Positions 1 through 7,902 are shown, counted from the stretch's first letter. The stretch: DNA of 16,363 nucleotides from Verrucomicrobiota bacterium (GCA_020629815.1 JAHDCN010000002.1:17619-33981); one strand, 5' to 3'. The notes: generated by a model from the sequence alone, not told the origin. Numbers and translations: made by a program.

Positions 1-356
1 TTGATCAAAGTTCAGTTGTCCAACATCTCCCTACGAACGAAAGAGGCGAACATGCCGACTACGAGGGCCCCGGGAACAAAAAGTCGATCGGGATTGAAAT
101 GTGCGAAAACAAGGGCAATAGCAGGGAAAAAACTCTCCAACGGACCGCTAAACTCTGCGCAGTCCTCATGAAGCAACATCGCATACCCATTTCAAACGTC
201 GTACCCCACTTCCATTGGGAAAGGGTTCAACCAAAGACTGGCAAGAACATCGGCCACAAGAGCTGTCCGCATTTCCTAATGGAGTCAAATGGCAAACCGG
301 GTGCGAAGTGGAAAAGTTTCCAGGTACTGGTGCAGAAAGAATACAAGCGCCTGTGA
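1..356 (+). CDS. N-acetylmuramoyl-L-alanine amidase, C-terminal part (5' end outside window)
   Basis: An open frame runs from base 3 with no stop until TGA at 354-356, giving 117 visible residues. The gene is therefore cut by the window edge; the internal ATG at 99 is not its start. It shows the second half of an Amidase_2 (T7-lysozyme/PGRP-like) fold. A SIGIEMCENKGN strand motif lies at visible residues 28-39. A VVPHFHW motif (His69/His71) carries a likely zinc ligand. A KSCP motif (Lys86, Cys88) matches the K-x-C-P signature that provides the last zinc ligand. The first zinc His must lie upstream of the window. Family members cleave the amide bond between MurNAc and L-Ala in peptidoglycan. 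Whether this one is secreted cannot be seen. It could serve wall turnover or be a domesticated phage endolysin; no phage genes are nearby. The end is followed by a 78-base gap with a candidate promoter, so the next gene may be independent. Confidence 0.85.
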   Translation, partial: DQSSVVQHLPTNERGEHADYEGPGNKKSIGIEMCENKGNSREKTLQRTAKLCAVLMKQHRIPISNVVPHFHWERVQPKTGKNIGHKSCPHFLMESNGKPGAKWKSFQVLVQKEYKRL

Positions 357-397
357 TGAGAATTTCTCCTATCCATTCAGGAGTGTACTTAGAGGCA

Positions 398-426
398 TTT
401 ACAAGCGGCATGCTTATTGCTAGATT
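398..426 (+). promoter_or_regulatory. Candidate sigma70-type promoter for the GNAT-sufE-tatD operon
   Basis: TTTACA at 398-403 (5 of 6 to the -35 consensus) and TAGATT at 421-426 (4 of 6 to -10) are separated by exactly 17 bases. Transcription would begin near 432-434, right at the ATG at 435, implying an almost leaderless message. No Shine-Dalgarno precedes that ATG, which fits. This is a pattern match only. Confidence 0.4.
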
Positions 427-434
427 TTAAGTAA

Positions 435-938
435 ATGGATTTGTCGCATACCGCACCAATCAAACCTCTCAACCAGATTGCCAGGATCGAGCCGGCAACT
501 CTGGAAGATCTCCCACGATTGGTTGAGTTGACGATGGCACTCTTCGAAGAGGAAGAGGATTTTGCGCCAAATATGGAGCGACAACGTCGCGGACTTCAGG
601 CCATTCTGGAGCAGCCAAACCGGGGTCGAATCTTCGTAGTGAGAACGGACTACGAGATCATGGGCATGGCGAATGTACTTTTCACGATCAGCACGGCTAT
701 GGGCGGTTTCGTGATCCTTCTCGAGGATGTCATCGTTCACCCGGATTTTCGCGATCAAGGCTATGGAACGCAACTGGTTCGCTACGTGATTGATTTCGCG
801 AAGCGAAAGGACTTTCTGCGGATAACACTGCTCACCGACCAGATCAGTGATGAATCGCAGCGATTTTTCCAAAAACTGAATTTCGTTCACTCTCATATGG
901 TACCAATGAGACTATCGATCGAGACGAGCGAAGCATGA
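435..938 (+). CDS. GNAT family N-acetyltransferase
   Basis: A 167-residue protein with a complete GNAT fold. The N-terminal strand and helix (IARIEPATLEDLPRLVELT, about residues 15-33) are typical. The acetyl-CoA pyrophosphate-binding motif A is clear: LEDVIVHPDFRDQGYGTQL with R-D-Q-G-Y-G at 106-111. It is followed by the usual beta5 and helix region ending in FFQKLNF. GNAT enzymes transfer an acetyl group from acetyl-CoA to an amine; the substrate (small molecule, peptide or antibiotic) cannot be told from sequence. The ATG at 435 is chosen because the conserved domain begins soon after and no earlier in-frame start is convincing. Its stop overlaps the sufE start as ATGA, so the two are translationally coupled. 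Cytoplasmic; no signal peptide or membrane segment. Confidence 0.85.
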   Translation: MDLSHTAPIKPLNQIARIEPATLEDLPRLVELTMALFEEEEDFAPNMERQRRGLQAILEQPNRGRIFVVRTDYEIMGMANVLFTISTAMGGFVILLEDVIVHPDFRDQGYGTQLVRYVIDFAKRKDFLRITLLTDQISDESQRFFQKLNFVHSHMVPMRLSIETSEA

Positions 939-1357
939 GCAAGCTAGATGTGAAGCAAGATCAACTGATCGAAGACTACGGCTTCATTGAAGATCCCGCC
1001 GAACGTTTTCAGGTGATCGTTGACTCCGCAGGTTCCGGAGAAAATTTTCCGAAAGACTGCGAGCAGGACATCTATTTGGTAGAGGGATGCACCTCGCGGG
1101 TCTGGGTTGTTGGCCAAATCCTTGAAGATGGAACCTTCGAGCTGCATATCAAATCAGAGGCCCCGGCCCTTCATGGTATTGGAAAACTACTAACAGACCT
1201 ATACTCCGGAGAAGATCCAACTGAGGTCGTGGAAACAGAGCCGCGATTTGTCGAAGCACTTCAGCTGGATCGCAGCCTGTCCCCTACTCGCCTGCGCGGA
1301 CTAGGAAATATCAGGAAACAGATTGTCGACTTTGCATCGGGCAGACGATCTTTATGA
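935..1357 (+). CDS. sufE: SufE-family sulfur acceptor protein
   Basis: A 140-residue protein of the usual SufE/CsdE length. The active-site region YLVEGCTSRVW places the persulfide-carrying cysteine at Cys52, matching the conserved G-C-x-S-x-V-W motif. The C-terminal stretch with LSPTRLRGLGNI also fits the family. SufE takes the persulfide sulfur from the cysteine desulfurase SufS, enhances its activity and passes the sulfur to the Fe-S scaffold complex. No sufS, sufB, sufC or sufD lies in the window, so the partner genes are elsewhere. The gene sits between a GNAT gene and a TatD-family gene with ATGA overlaps on both sides, indicating one polycistronic message. A CsdE-type role is an alternative. 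Confidence 0.92.
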   Translation: MSKLDVKQDQLIEDYGFIEDPAERFQVIVDSAGSGENFPKDCEQDIYLVEGCTSRVWVVGQILEDGTFELHIKSEAPALHGIGKLLTDLYSGEDPTEVVETEPRFVEALQLDRSLSPTRLRGLGNIRKQIVDFASGRRSL

Positions 1358-2172
1358 TAGATGCTCACAACCACCTGCAGGACGAAGCATTCCAAACCTG
1401 CCGTGAAGATATTTTCGATTTTCTGACGCAGCAACAGGTGGAGAAATGGGTAGTGAACGGCACGACAGAAGCCGATTGGAACGACGTTGCTCGATTGGCA
1501 GAGAGGCAGTCTTCAGTTCTGCCCTTCTTCGGATTACACCCTTGGTATCTCCACGAGGCAACGGTTGGGTGGGAAGACAAATTATGTAATCTGCTTAAGG
1601 AATACCCTACTTCCGGTGTTGGTGAGATCGGACTGGATAAGTGGATGCGTAACCCAAACTTACCTCAACAGGAGAGGTTCTTTTTGAAACAATGGCGGAT
1701 CGCCTCTGAATTCCAGCGACCGGTTACGATTCACTGCCTTCGATGCTTTGGTCGCCTGAAAGAACTTCTTCAGAATTCGATCACAAGATTCGGAGCATTG
1801 CCATTTCTACTGCACTCGTACAGTGGACCAGCTGAGCTAGTATCGACTTTTGTGGAAATGGGCGCGTTCTTTTCTATTTCCGGCTACTTTTTTGACCCCC
1901 GAAAAGTAGACAAACTGAAGGTGTTTGAAAGTATTCCAAAGAACCGTCTCCTTATTGAGACGGACGCCCCATCTATGAGGCTACCAGTGGAACTGGATTG
2001 GTTCCGCGATTGTGAATACAATCACCCGGGAAATATCGCAGCTGTCTACAAGATGACTGCAGACCGGTTTTTTGAGGGAGATTTACAGGAATTGATTCTT
2101 TGCTGTCGGCGAAATTTTGATCAATTCGCCAACACATCGGAAAAGGTCTCGGACAACTCGTCGAGAGAATAA
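1354..2172 (+). CDS. TatD-family metal-dependent hydrolase
   Basis: A 272-residue amidohydrolase-superfamily TIM barrel. The metal-binding residues expected of TatD enzymes are all visible: H-x-H (His5, His7) in MIDAHNHL, Glu91 in GVGEIGLDKW, His127 in VTIHCLR, His154 in FLLHSYSG, and Asp204 in LLIETDAPSM. Known members are Mg-dependent 3'-5' DNases/RNases or D-aminoacyl-tRNA deacylase-like enzymes; the substrate here is unknown. The start ATG overlaps the sufE stop by ATGA. The 3' end overlaps the oppositely oriented kinase gene by 52 bases, leaving no room for a conventional terminator. The C-terminal tail (NTSEKVSDNSSRE) falls in the overlap and is probably less constrained. Confidence 0.88.
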   Translation: MIDAHNHLQDEAFQTCREDIFDFLTQQQVEKWVVNGTTEADWNDVARLAERQSSVLPFFGLHPWYLHEATVGWEDKLCNLLKEYPTSGVGEIGLDKWMRNPNLPQQERFFLKQWRIASEFQRPVTIHCLRCFGRLKELLQNSITRFGALPFLLHSYSGPAELVSTFVEMGAFFSISGYFFDPRKVDKLKVFESIPKNRLLIETDAPSMRLPVELDWFRDCEYNHPGNIAAVYKMTADRFFEGDLQELILCCRRNFDQFANTSEKVSDNSSRE

Positions 2173-3809
2173 GGCTTTGCCAGGACACCACTCCAGCCTT
2201 CCTGAAGAAAGTCCGAAACAGGGCTTTCATCACTAAAGTAACCAGAGGTCGCAATAATTCTCGCTTGTTCGTCCAACTTGCGAATCTCGTTCATCACTTC
2301 TTCTCCCCCAATTCCGCCGGGAAGAGTTAAGTCCAAAAGCACTGCGTCGATTGGACTCGAAGTATTCAAACGTTCGCAATACGTTCGCAACGCCTCTTCT
2401 CCACTGTCGACACCCACAGTCTCGAACCCGAGGTGCTGCAGCAGCTTTTCTGCGACTTTCCGAACATTTTGCTGATCATCGACTACTAAAACCCGGGCTC
2501 CTTCGTTCAGAAATTCGAGAGGTGCTGTGCCGCGGTTGGAGACTGTAGAATTTCCAACTCGGGCGGCAGTTGGACTGCTCTGAGCTGAGCAGTCTGCCGC
2601 AGTTTTTGCGGTTGGAAGAAAAATAAAGAATTCAGTCCCTATATTAACAGCCGAGTCCACCAGAATTCTACCTCCATGAGCTGATACAATTGCCTGGCAG
2701 GATGCAAGACCTATACCCGAGCCATTCGTTTTCGTGGTAAACTCGGGTTCGAAAATTCGGGACAAATTTTCCGGTGAAATCCCACAGCCTCGATCTCGAA
2801 TCCCGACGACAACATATTCTCCATGCTCCAGCCCAAGATCGTTGTCTTTACTCAGGAGCGCATTGCGAGCCGATACCTGTAACACTCCACCTCCCGGCAT
2901 CGACTGACAGCCATTGATCAGTATGTTTTGAAATACCTGATAGATCTGGCGAGGATCAGCAAACACCTGCCACAGGTCACCGGAGATCGACAGATCGCAA
3001 GTCACTTCCGTCCCCATCGTCGAGATATTGGCCGCCTGGCTTAAAAGATCAGATACATTGGAAGACTGCATAGATGAAGCGTATCCCCTCGAGAAAGCCA
3101 TCATCTGCCGGGCCAATCGTTCTGCATCTTCAATGGCTAGTTCCGCATCATTCAAGTAATCCAAAGTAGATTCCGAAGGGCTACTGCAGATCCGGGCCAT
3201 CTCTAAAGTAGATTTGATCGTTTGCAGAATATTCTTGAAGTCATGCGCAATTCCACCGGCAATAATGGTTAGCGATTCAGAACGGCTCTCTTCAACTGCA
3301 TCCGAAACCGAAAGCGTCTTTTTTGCCGGCACAGCCGGAGTTTGCTTTACGACGCGATTTTCTTGTGAAGCGTCTGCAGACTTCGCAGGCTTTGGTTGTT
3401 CAGATCGCAATGCCTCAAGAGTAACAACAAAGCCCTTCCGTCCCTGAATCCCACGATCATTTCGAAACGGCGCGAATGTCCAATAGCAGGGTACCCGTTC
3501 ACCCCCCTTTTTCACCAAATTCTTCTCAACCCAGCAGAAACTTTCTGTCTGCTCGATCTTCGAGTGCAGGAAGTTGAGAAAAGAATCCAAAGCCTCAGGA
3601 TCATAGATGATTCCAAATGGCTCCCCATGGAGAGTCTCCCGACTATATCCGGTCAGCTCCTCTACAAGATCGTTGATCGCAAGGATGCGTGGTCCCAGAG
3701 GAGTGGAAATATCATATTCCAGATAGAGCACACCCCGTTTGCCTGATCGTCGTTTCGTTGACGTGGATTGAGTAGCAGCCGAAGGACGGGGTGCAATGGC
3801 AGTGGTCAT
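2121..3809 (-). CDS. Soluble PAS hybrid histidine kinase with C-terminal receiver domain
   Basis: A 562-residue cytoplasmic hybrid sensor kinase with no membrane segment. A PAS-like domain spans about residues 28-132 (AINDLVEELTGYSRE). After a low-complexity linker comes the DHp helix with phospho-acceptor His189 in GGIAHDFKNIL. The HATPase domain follows with N-box residues Asn295 and Asn299, a G1-type DRGCGI at 339-344 and a G2-type GSGIGLA at 363-369. After a second linker (400-436) comes a receiver with Asp444/Asp445, phospho-acceptor Asp493 in LLDLTLPGG, Ser/Thr at 521-522 and Lys545 in AKPYS. The domain architecture implies His189-to-Asp493 transfer and possibly onward relay. The ATG at 3809 has no Shine-Dalgarno, but a strong promoter match lies upstream. 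The signal sensed by the PAS domain is unknown. Its last 52 bases overlap tatD. Confidence 0.92.
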   Translation of the reverse strand: MTTAIAPRPSAATQSTSTKRRSGKRGVLYLEYDISTPLGPRILAINDLVEELTGYSRETLHGEPFGIIYDPEALDSFLNFLHSKIEQTESFCWVEKNLVKKGGERVPCYWTFAPFRNDRGIQGRKGFVVTLEALRSEQPKPAKSADASQENRVVKQTPAVPAKKTLSVSDAVEESRSESLTIIAGGIAHDFKNILQTIKSTLEMARICSSPSESTLDYLNDAELAIEDAERLARQMMAFSRGYASSMQSSNVSDLLSQAANISTMGTEVTCDLSISGDLWQVFADPRQIYQVFQNILINGCQSMPGGGVLQVSARNALLSKDNDLGLEHGEYVVVGIRDRGCGISPENLSRIFEPEFTTKTNGSGIGLASCQAIVSAHGGRILVDSAVNIGTEFFIFLPTAKTAADCSAQSSPTAARVGNSTVSNRGTAPLEFLNEGARVLVVDDQQNVRKVAEKLLQHLGFETVGVDSGEEALRTYCERLNTSSPIDAVLLDLTLPGGIGGEEVMNEIRKLDEQARIIATSGYFSDESPVSDFLQEGWSGVLAKPYSLDELSETFSDVLAN

Positions 3810-3959
3810 GGGATCGAGGCAGGTCAGAAGGTCACATAGCGAAGAGCAAGGATGAAAGGTCCTTGAGCGGTCTATATAGGTTATACCTCGATCAATTTAT
3901 TTAAGAAAGCTTAATTATCTTGTTTGTTTAATTTATTCTCAATTTTGGGAATTTTCTGC
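3810..3959. other. 150-base AT-rich intergenic region between kinase and VWA genes
   Basis: This gap is downstream of the VWA gene and upstream of the kinase gene, both on the minus strand. It holds the candidate kinase promoter at 3914-3942 and an AT-rich half (about 3885-3955). I see no hairpin followed by a T-tract that would terminate the VWA transcript, and no coding potential. Confidence 0.6.
3914..3942 (-). promoter_or_regulatory. Candidate sigma70-type promoter for the hybrid kinase
   Basis: On the minus strand TTGAGA (3937-3942, 5 of 6 to consensus) and GATAAT (3914-3919, 5 of 6) are separated by exactly 17 bases of AT-rich sequence. This is the best promoter match I found in the window. 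It predicts a start near 3907 and a leader of roughly 100 bases before the ATG at 3809. Confidence 0.6.
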
Positions 3960-5036
3960 CTAAAACCCATCCATTTTTTCGGCATTCAAGGTAAAGGAGC
4001 CTTTCGAACGCTTAATCAATGACATCAGGGGAATACTTGGCTCTTTCTGAAACGAGATGACGTGGAAGTGATAATGCGGATTGGAAGAAGCCAGTAGGCC
4101 AGTCAGTTGATTAATTCCTTCTTCATCGACTTGATCCTGCAAATCACAAATAAAGAACAAGTCTCTTCGGACACCTTTACGGTTCACTCTGACGATCTTT
4201 TCGACCTGCACCAAAAAGTCCGAATTCTCCACAATCGAACAACCCAGCACTTCGAACTTTTTCGCTCCCGGGTAATCCCGCTCCAGCATTTCATTAACGA
4301 CTTCGTTGTGAACTCTCATGCTACCCGAAACATCAGCGACAACGATCAAATTAGAGCCATCACCTACACCAACGGCACCAAAAGCCAACATCGCTCGTCC
4401 ATACCCGGAGCGACCCAAGCCGACTGATTGACCGAAGCCAATCTCCGTGCCGGTGGAAAATCCGTCGCCTTGAAAGCCACCAGCCCCGCTGAAACTGGGA
4501 ATAGCGAGTTGCGACAGGCTTTGAGCAGTCAGTGTCGACAATGCCTGATCATTCGATTGCAAAGCAGAGGCTGACGCGGCAGATGCAGCCGAATCCATCT
4601 GCACCAGACTGGTCTTTCTCATTCTGTCGCGCTCAATCTGACCTTCCGGTTTCTCGATCGGTTGCACACTAACCAACAGAGGTTTATTCGGACCATAGGT
4701 CTCACCTGCCGATATAAGCAGGAAGAGAACTATGGCGATGATGTTTACAAGGATACCCACACCCCATGCAATCAAGCCGCTGGTCCGCTCCCGACTCACT
4801 CGATAGGCTTCGACACCAGGTCTTACGAAAGTCGGCTTTCGACTGATCCGGGCTGATCTTTCGGAAGCCGGAAGAATGGCAGACGGGTTTAAAGGAATAG
4901 TCTCACACCCGGCCCGATTCTGAACCTTCGCTGGAACCGGGTCAACCGAACCCGAGTCGGTTGTAGAAGCAGTCACTCTCTCCTTCAGCCCGACACCCTT
5001 TCGGGGTTTTCGGAACTTCCGTCGACGTGTCGCCAT
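3960..5036 (-). CDS. Membrane-anchored VWA-domain protein of unknown function
   Basis: A 358-residue protein. The N-terminus is strongly basic (MATRRRKFRKPRKG), followed by a polar region and one transmembrane segment at about 88-110 (LIAWGVGILVNIIAIVLFLL), so the C-terminal part is probably outside the cytoplasm. An Ala/Ser/Gln-rich and then Gly-rich linker (about 148-228) leads into a von Willebrand factor A domain. The metal-ion-dependent adhesion site is intact in its first motif: D235-V-S237-G-S239. Asp298 in FFICDLQDQ is a likely further site residue. VWA domains mediate protein-protein contacts; the partner is unknown. A GGGAGA sequence 10 bases upstream supports the ATG at 5036. It lies 46 bases after the helicase gene on the same strand and may be cotranscribed with it. 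I do not recognise a named family. Confidence 0.8.
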   Translation of the reverse strand: MATRRRKFRKPRKGVGLKERVTASTTDSGSVDPVPAKVQNRAGCETIPLNPSAILPASERSARISRKPTFVRPGVEAYRVSRERTSGLIAWGVGILVNIIAIVLFLLISAGETYGPNKPLLVSVQPIEKPEGQIERDRMRKTSLVQMDSAASAASASALQSNDQALSTLTAQSLSQLAIPSFSGAGGFQGDGFSTGTEIGFGQSVGLGRSGYGRAMLAFGAVGVGDGSNLIVVADVSGSMRVHNEVVNEMLERDYPGAKKFEVLGCSIVENSDFLVQVEKIVRVNRKGVRRDLFFICDLQDQVDEEGINQLTGLLASSNPHYHFHVISFQKEPSIPLMSLIKRSKGSFTLNAEKMDGF

Positions 5037-5082
5037 TTCATAAGATTCTCCCGTTTTCTACAAGACGCAAGAACCGCATGAC

Positions 5083-6813
5083 CTAACGGCGAGGTTTTCG
5101 ATTCTTTTTATCCCGGTGGCCTTTGGGAGCTCCCCGGTCGTAGTCAACGCGAAACGACTTTCCACGAAGTTTCCCTCCTCCTCCTTTTTCAATCGCCTGC
5201 TTGGCATGCTCAGCCTTCACTTCAACGAGGGAATGTTTGTGCGACATATGAATCCGCCCGACTGAGCCTCTGGGTAGTTCAGCCTCATTGTGGAGGAGTC
5301 CAGCCAAGTCACCCGGTTGAATCCTCTGTGCCTTTCCGATATTAAAAAACAGTTTCACCATTCCGTTTTGGTCCGGTTCAGGAGGTTCGCCCGCTGGTCT
5401 CTCGCGAAAGCGTTTCCCTCTGTCACCCTTCCCATCAGGCCTTTCCCTGTCTCTGTCTCTTTTTTTCCGCTCCTTACGTGCTTTCGCAGGATTATCCTCT
5501 GCAATTTCCTCACCTTCGCGATCGGTGCTTTCGAGGAGAATCGCCATCACAGCAGCAGCAATATCTGCAGCTTCGTGCCCTTCACTGCGCAACTCATTGA
5601 GGTGTGTATCGGCTACATCAAAGTCCCCAATCTCCAACCGTTCCCGTACAACGTCAAAAAGTTGCCGATTCAAGTGTCCGGAGACCTCATTTTGAGTCGG
5701 AATCTTCTGACGTGGAATTTGCTGATTCGTAAAACGCTCAATGGTTTTCAGTCGATAGGCGTCGCGACCGAAGTAAAAGGAAATCGCCTTTCCTGAACGC
5801 CCCGCCCGACCAGTTCGACCGACACGGTGAACATAGTCTTCCGGATCCTGTGGAAGATCATAATTGATGACCAAATCGACATTATCGACATCAAGCCCCC
5901 GGGCCGCCACATCAGTAGCAACGAGAAGATCGACAGTACCTTCGCGAAATCGCCGAATCACTCGCTCTCTTAACATTTGCGCAATATCACCATGCAGTCG
6001 ATCGGCTCCGTATCCGCGCGCAAGCAGCGCATCAGTGCATTCATCGACGCCTTTCTTGGTGTTACAAAAGACCATCGCCAGTCGCGGCTGCTCGATGTCT
6101 AAAATCCTTGATACCACTTCGATCTTGGAGCGATTGCGCACCTCGAAACAGATTTGATCGATCGATTCGACAGTTAACTGTTGTCTCTCGATCTCAATCG
6201 TTTCCGGCTCATTTCCGAACTTTTCGATCAAGGCTTTCACCCCGCGATTCATCGTCGCCGAGAAGAACATGGTCTGCCTTTCTTGAGGCAGTTGCGCCAG
6301 GAGTTCTTCCATCTCTTCGCGGAAACCCATATCGAGCATCCGGTCAGCCTCATCCAGAATGCAGGTCGTAATTTCGGACGGATCAAGGGAACCTCTCCTG
6401 AGGTGATCCAACAACCGTCCCGGTGTTCCGACCACCAAATGGACGCCGCGCTTCAAGACCTGCATCTGTCTCTGAATCGGCGCTCCACCATATAAGGGAA
6501 CGGCGTTCAGACTTGGCATCTTCAAGGCCAGTTTATGAACCTCTTCACAAACCTGAACTGCGAGTTCACGTGTCGGGCACAAAATGAGGACCTGAGGCTG
6601 AAACCGATTTGTCCGAATCTTTGCCAGAGCCGGCAACACAAATGCAGCCGTTTTACCAGAGCCTGTCTCAGAAAGACCTACAATGTCGCTTCCCTCCAAA
6701 GCCGGAGGAATAGCAGCCACTTGAATCGGTGAAGGCACTTCGTAACCGAGTGCCTCAATGCCTGCAGTTAACTCAGGCGGCAATCCGAGATCGGAAAAAG
6801 GAACAGACTCCAT
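5083..6813 (-). CDS. DEAD-box RNA helicase with DbpA-type RNA-binding C-terminal domain
   Basis: A 576-residue ATP-dependent RNA helicase. In order: Q-motif region FSDLGLPPELTAGI to PSPIQ (6-31), motif I SETGSGKT (48-55), Ia PTRELA, Ib TPGRLL, motif II DEAD (154-157), III SAT (185-187), IV VFCNTK, V TDVAARGLD and VI HRVGRTGRAGR (329-339). A highly charged Lys/Arg/Asp/Glu linker (about 441-482) joins the core to a DbpA RRM-like domain (about 485-559, GMVKLFFNIGKAQ to FRVDYDRG), then a basic tail. Such proteins act in ribosome assembly, cold adaptation or mRNA turnover (DeaD/CsdA/DbpA group). The ATG at 6813 is chosen; an in-frame TTG at 6852 would add 13 unconserved residues. Neither has a good Shine-Dalgarno. 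It lies between the EF-hand gene (66 bases upstream) and the VWA gene. Confidence 0.93.
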   Translation of the reverse strand: MESVPFSDLGLPPELTAGIEALGYEVPSPIQVAAIPPALEGSDIVGLSETGSGKTAAFVLPALAKIRTNRFQPQVLILCPTRELAVQVCEEVHKLALKMPSLNAVPLYGGAPIQRQMQVLKRGVHLVVGTPGRLLDHLRRGSLDPSEITTCILDEADRMLDMGFREEMEELLAQLPQERQTMFFSATMNRGVKALIEKFGNEPETIEIERQQLTVESIDQICFEVRNRSKIEVVSRILDIEQPRLAMVFCNTKKGVDECTDALLARGYGADRLHGDIAQMLRERVIRRFREGTVDLLVATDVAARGLDVDNVDLVINYDLPQDPEDYVHRVGRTGRAGRSGKAISFYFGRDAYRLKTIERFTNQQIPRQKIPTQNEVSGHLNRQLFDVVRERLEIGDFDVADTHLNELRSEGHEAADIAAAVMAILLESTDREGEEIAEDNPAKARKERKKRDRDRERPDGKGDRGKRFRERPAGEPPEPDQNGMVKLFFNIGKAQRIQPGDLAGLLHNEAELPRGSVGRIHMSHKHSLVEVKAEHAKQAIEKGGGGKLRGKSFRVDYDRGAPKGHRDKKNRKPRR

Positions 6814-6879
6814 AGAAGCGCGTGCTGTACGCGCAATTCGATACGATTGCAAAGAGTCTGTTGCCGGGAAACTTTCCGG

Positions 6880-7839
6880 TTAACTCTCCAGCGCCGGACG
6901 TTTCGGCTTGATCGAACCGGTATCTGACTTTTTCGAGCTGCCTTCGGGCTTCATTTTTGATGAGCCTCCGTATCCCGATTTAGCTCGCTCCGCATAGACT
7001 TTTTCCATCTCGGCTTTACTCACTGTCCCGTCTGCATCTTCATCAGCACGACTCAGCTTTGCCCACATCTCAGCAGGAACTTCTGACTTGGAAAGTTTGC
7101 CATCCTTATCGGCGTCCATTTTCCCAAACATAGCTTCAACGCCACCTCCTTGACCATACCCGGAGCCACCCCGACCCATCATTCCGCCTTTTGCTGCCTG
7201 CACCATTTTCATTGCAGTCTCCATTTCCTGCTTAGAGACAGCTCCATCTTTATTGGCATCAGCTTTTCCCAGCCTCTCCCAGGCCTGCTCAGGCACTTCG
7301 TCTTTCGAGATTTTCCCATCGCCATTTCGATCCCCTTTGGAAAACATTTCGCCCGGCTTCATAGCCGAACCCTTGCCGCCAGGCTTTGCCGATGCACCAG
7401 CCGCCAGCTCCTTTTTATCAAGAGCCCCGTCATTATTTGCATCTTTTTTCGAAAGCTGTTCCCACATCCGCGGTATCTCTTCCTTAGTCAGCTTTTCGTC
7501 TTTGTTTTTATCCGCATGCTGAAACAGGCGTGAAAAATCGAATCCTCCCGCCGGTTTTGAACCACCCCCACCTTGCTGGCGGGCGCCGAGAAACTCCTGC
7601 CCCGACACTTTGCCGTCACTGTCCTTATCAAGGCGTCCAATTCTGTCCCAGAGCTTTCCTGCTTCTTCTTTGGAAATAGCGCGGTCCTGATTTTTGTCCA
7701 TTCTCTGGAAAAACTCGCCGCCTTTTCCAGCGCCTTTCTTTCCTTTGGAAGCAGGTGAGTCAGGCTTTTTCGGCTCGGCGATAGCTGCGCCTGCAATAGC
7801 GAAACAAAAAGTAAAAATAGAGAAGGTGGTTTTTTTCAT
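6880..7839 (-). CDS. Secreted protein with eight EF-hand calcium-binding loops
   Basis: A 319-residue protein. It begins with a clear signal peptide (MKKTTFSIFTFCFAIAGAAIA, probable cleavage after Ala20 or Ala21), so it is exported. Eight 12-residue EF-hand loops start at residues 48, 71, 110, 133, 170, 194, 242 and 266, with consensus D-x-N-x-D-G-x-(I/V/L)-S-K-x-E. They form four pairs with 23-24 residue internal spacing, separated by Gly/Lys-rich linkers (for example 217-233). Loops 1 and 3 have Arg and Glu in place of the central Gly, so their calcium binding may be weak. Each pair also carries a W-x-(K/R/Q)-(L/I) helix motif. Expected role: periplasmic or extracellular calcium binding or scaffolding; the actual function is unknown. 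The ATG at 7839 begins the signal peptide; a TTG two codons earlier is unlikely. Confidence 0.9.
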   Translation of the reverse strand: MKKTTFSIFTFCFAIAGAAIAEPKKPDSPASKGKKGAGKGGEFFQRMDKNQDRAISKEEAGKLWDRIGRLDKDSDGKVSGQEFLGARQQGGGGSKPAGGFDFSRLFQHADKNKDEKLTKEEIPRMWEQLSKKDANNDGALDKKELAAGASAKPGGKGSAMKPGEMFSKGDRNGDGKISKDEVPEQAWERLGKADANKDGAVSKQEMETAMKMVQAAKGGMMGRGGSGYGQGGGVEAMFGKMDADKDGKLSKSEVPAEMWAKLSRADEDADGTVSKAEMEKVYAERAKSGYGGSSKMKPEGSSKKSDTGSIKPKRPALES

Positions 7840-7902
7840 CCGCAATAGGTTCGTTGGTTTGACGGATGAAACAGAGACGGGATGGAAAAGTTTCGCAAAA
7901 AA

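Noticed and set aside
420..896. 158-residue open frame on the minus strand opposite the GNAT gene
   Set aside because: The plus-strand frame has an unambiguous GNAT domain; the antisense product shows no recognisable motif.
5290..5796. 168-residue plus-strand open frame opposite the helicase gene
   Set aside because: It is the complement of the highly charged linker and core of a clear DEAD-box helicase and shows no domain.
6864..6879. Hairpin (CCGGAAAGTTTCCCGG on the minus strand) after the EF-hand gene as a terminator
   Set aside because: The stem is short with a bulge and a very small loop, and no T-tract follows; it may only be a processing or chance structure.
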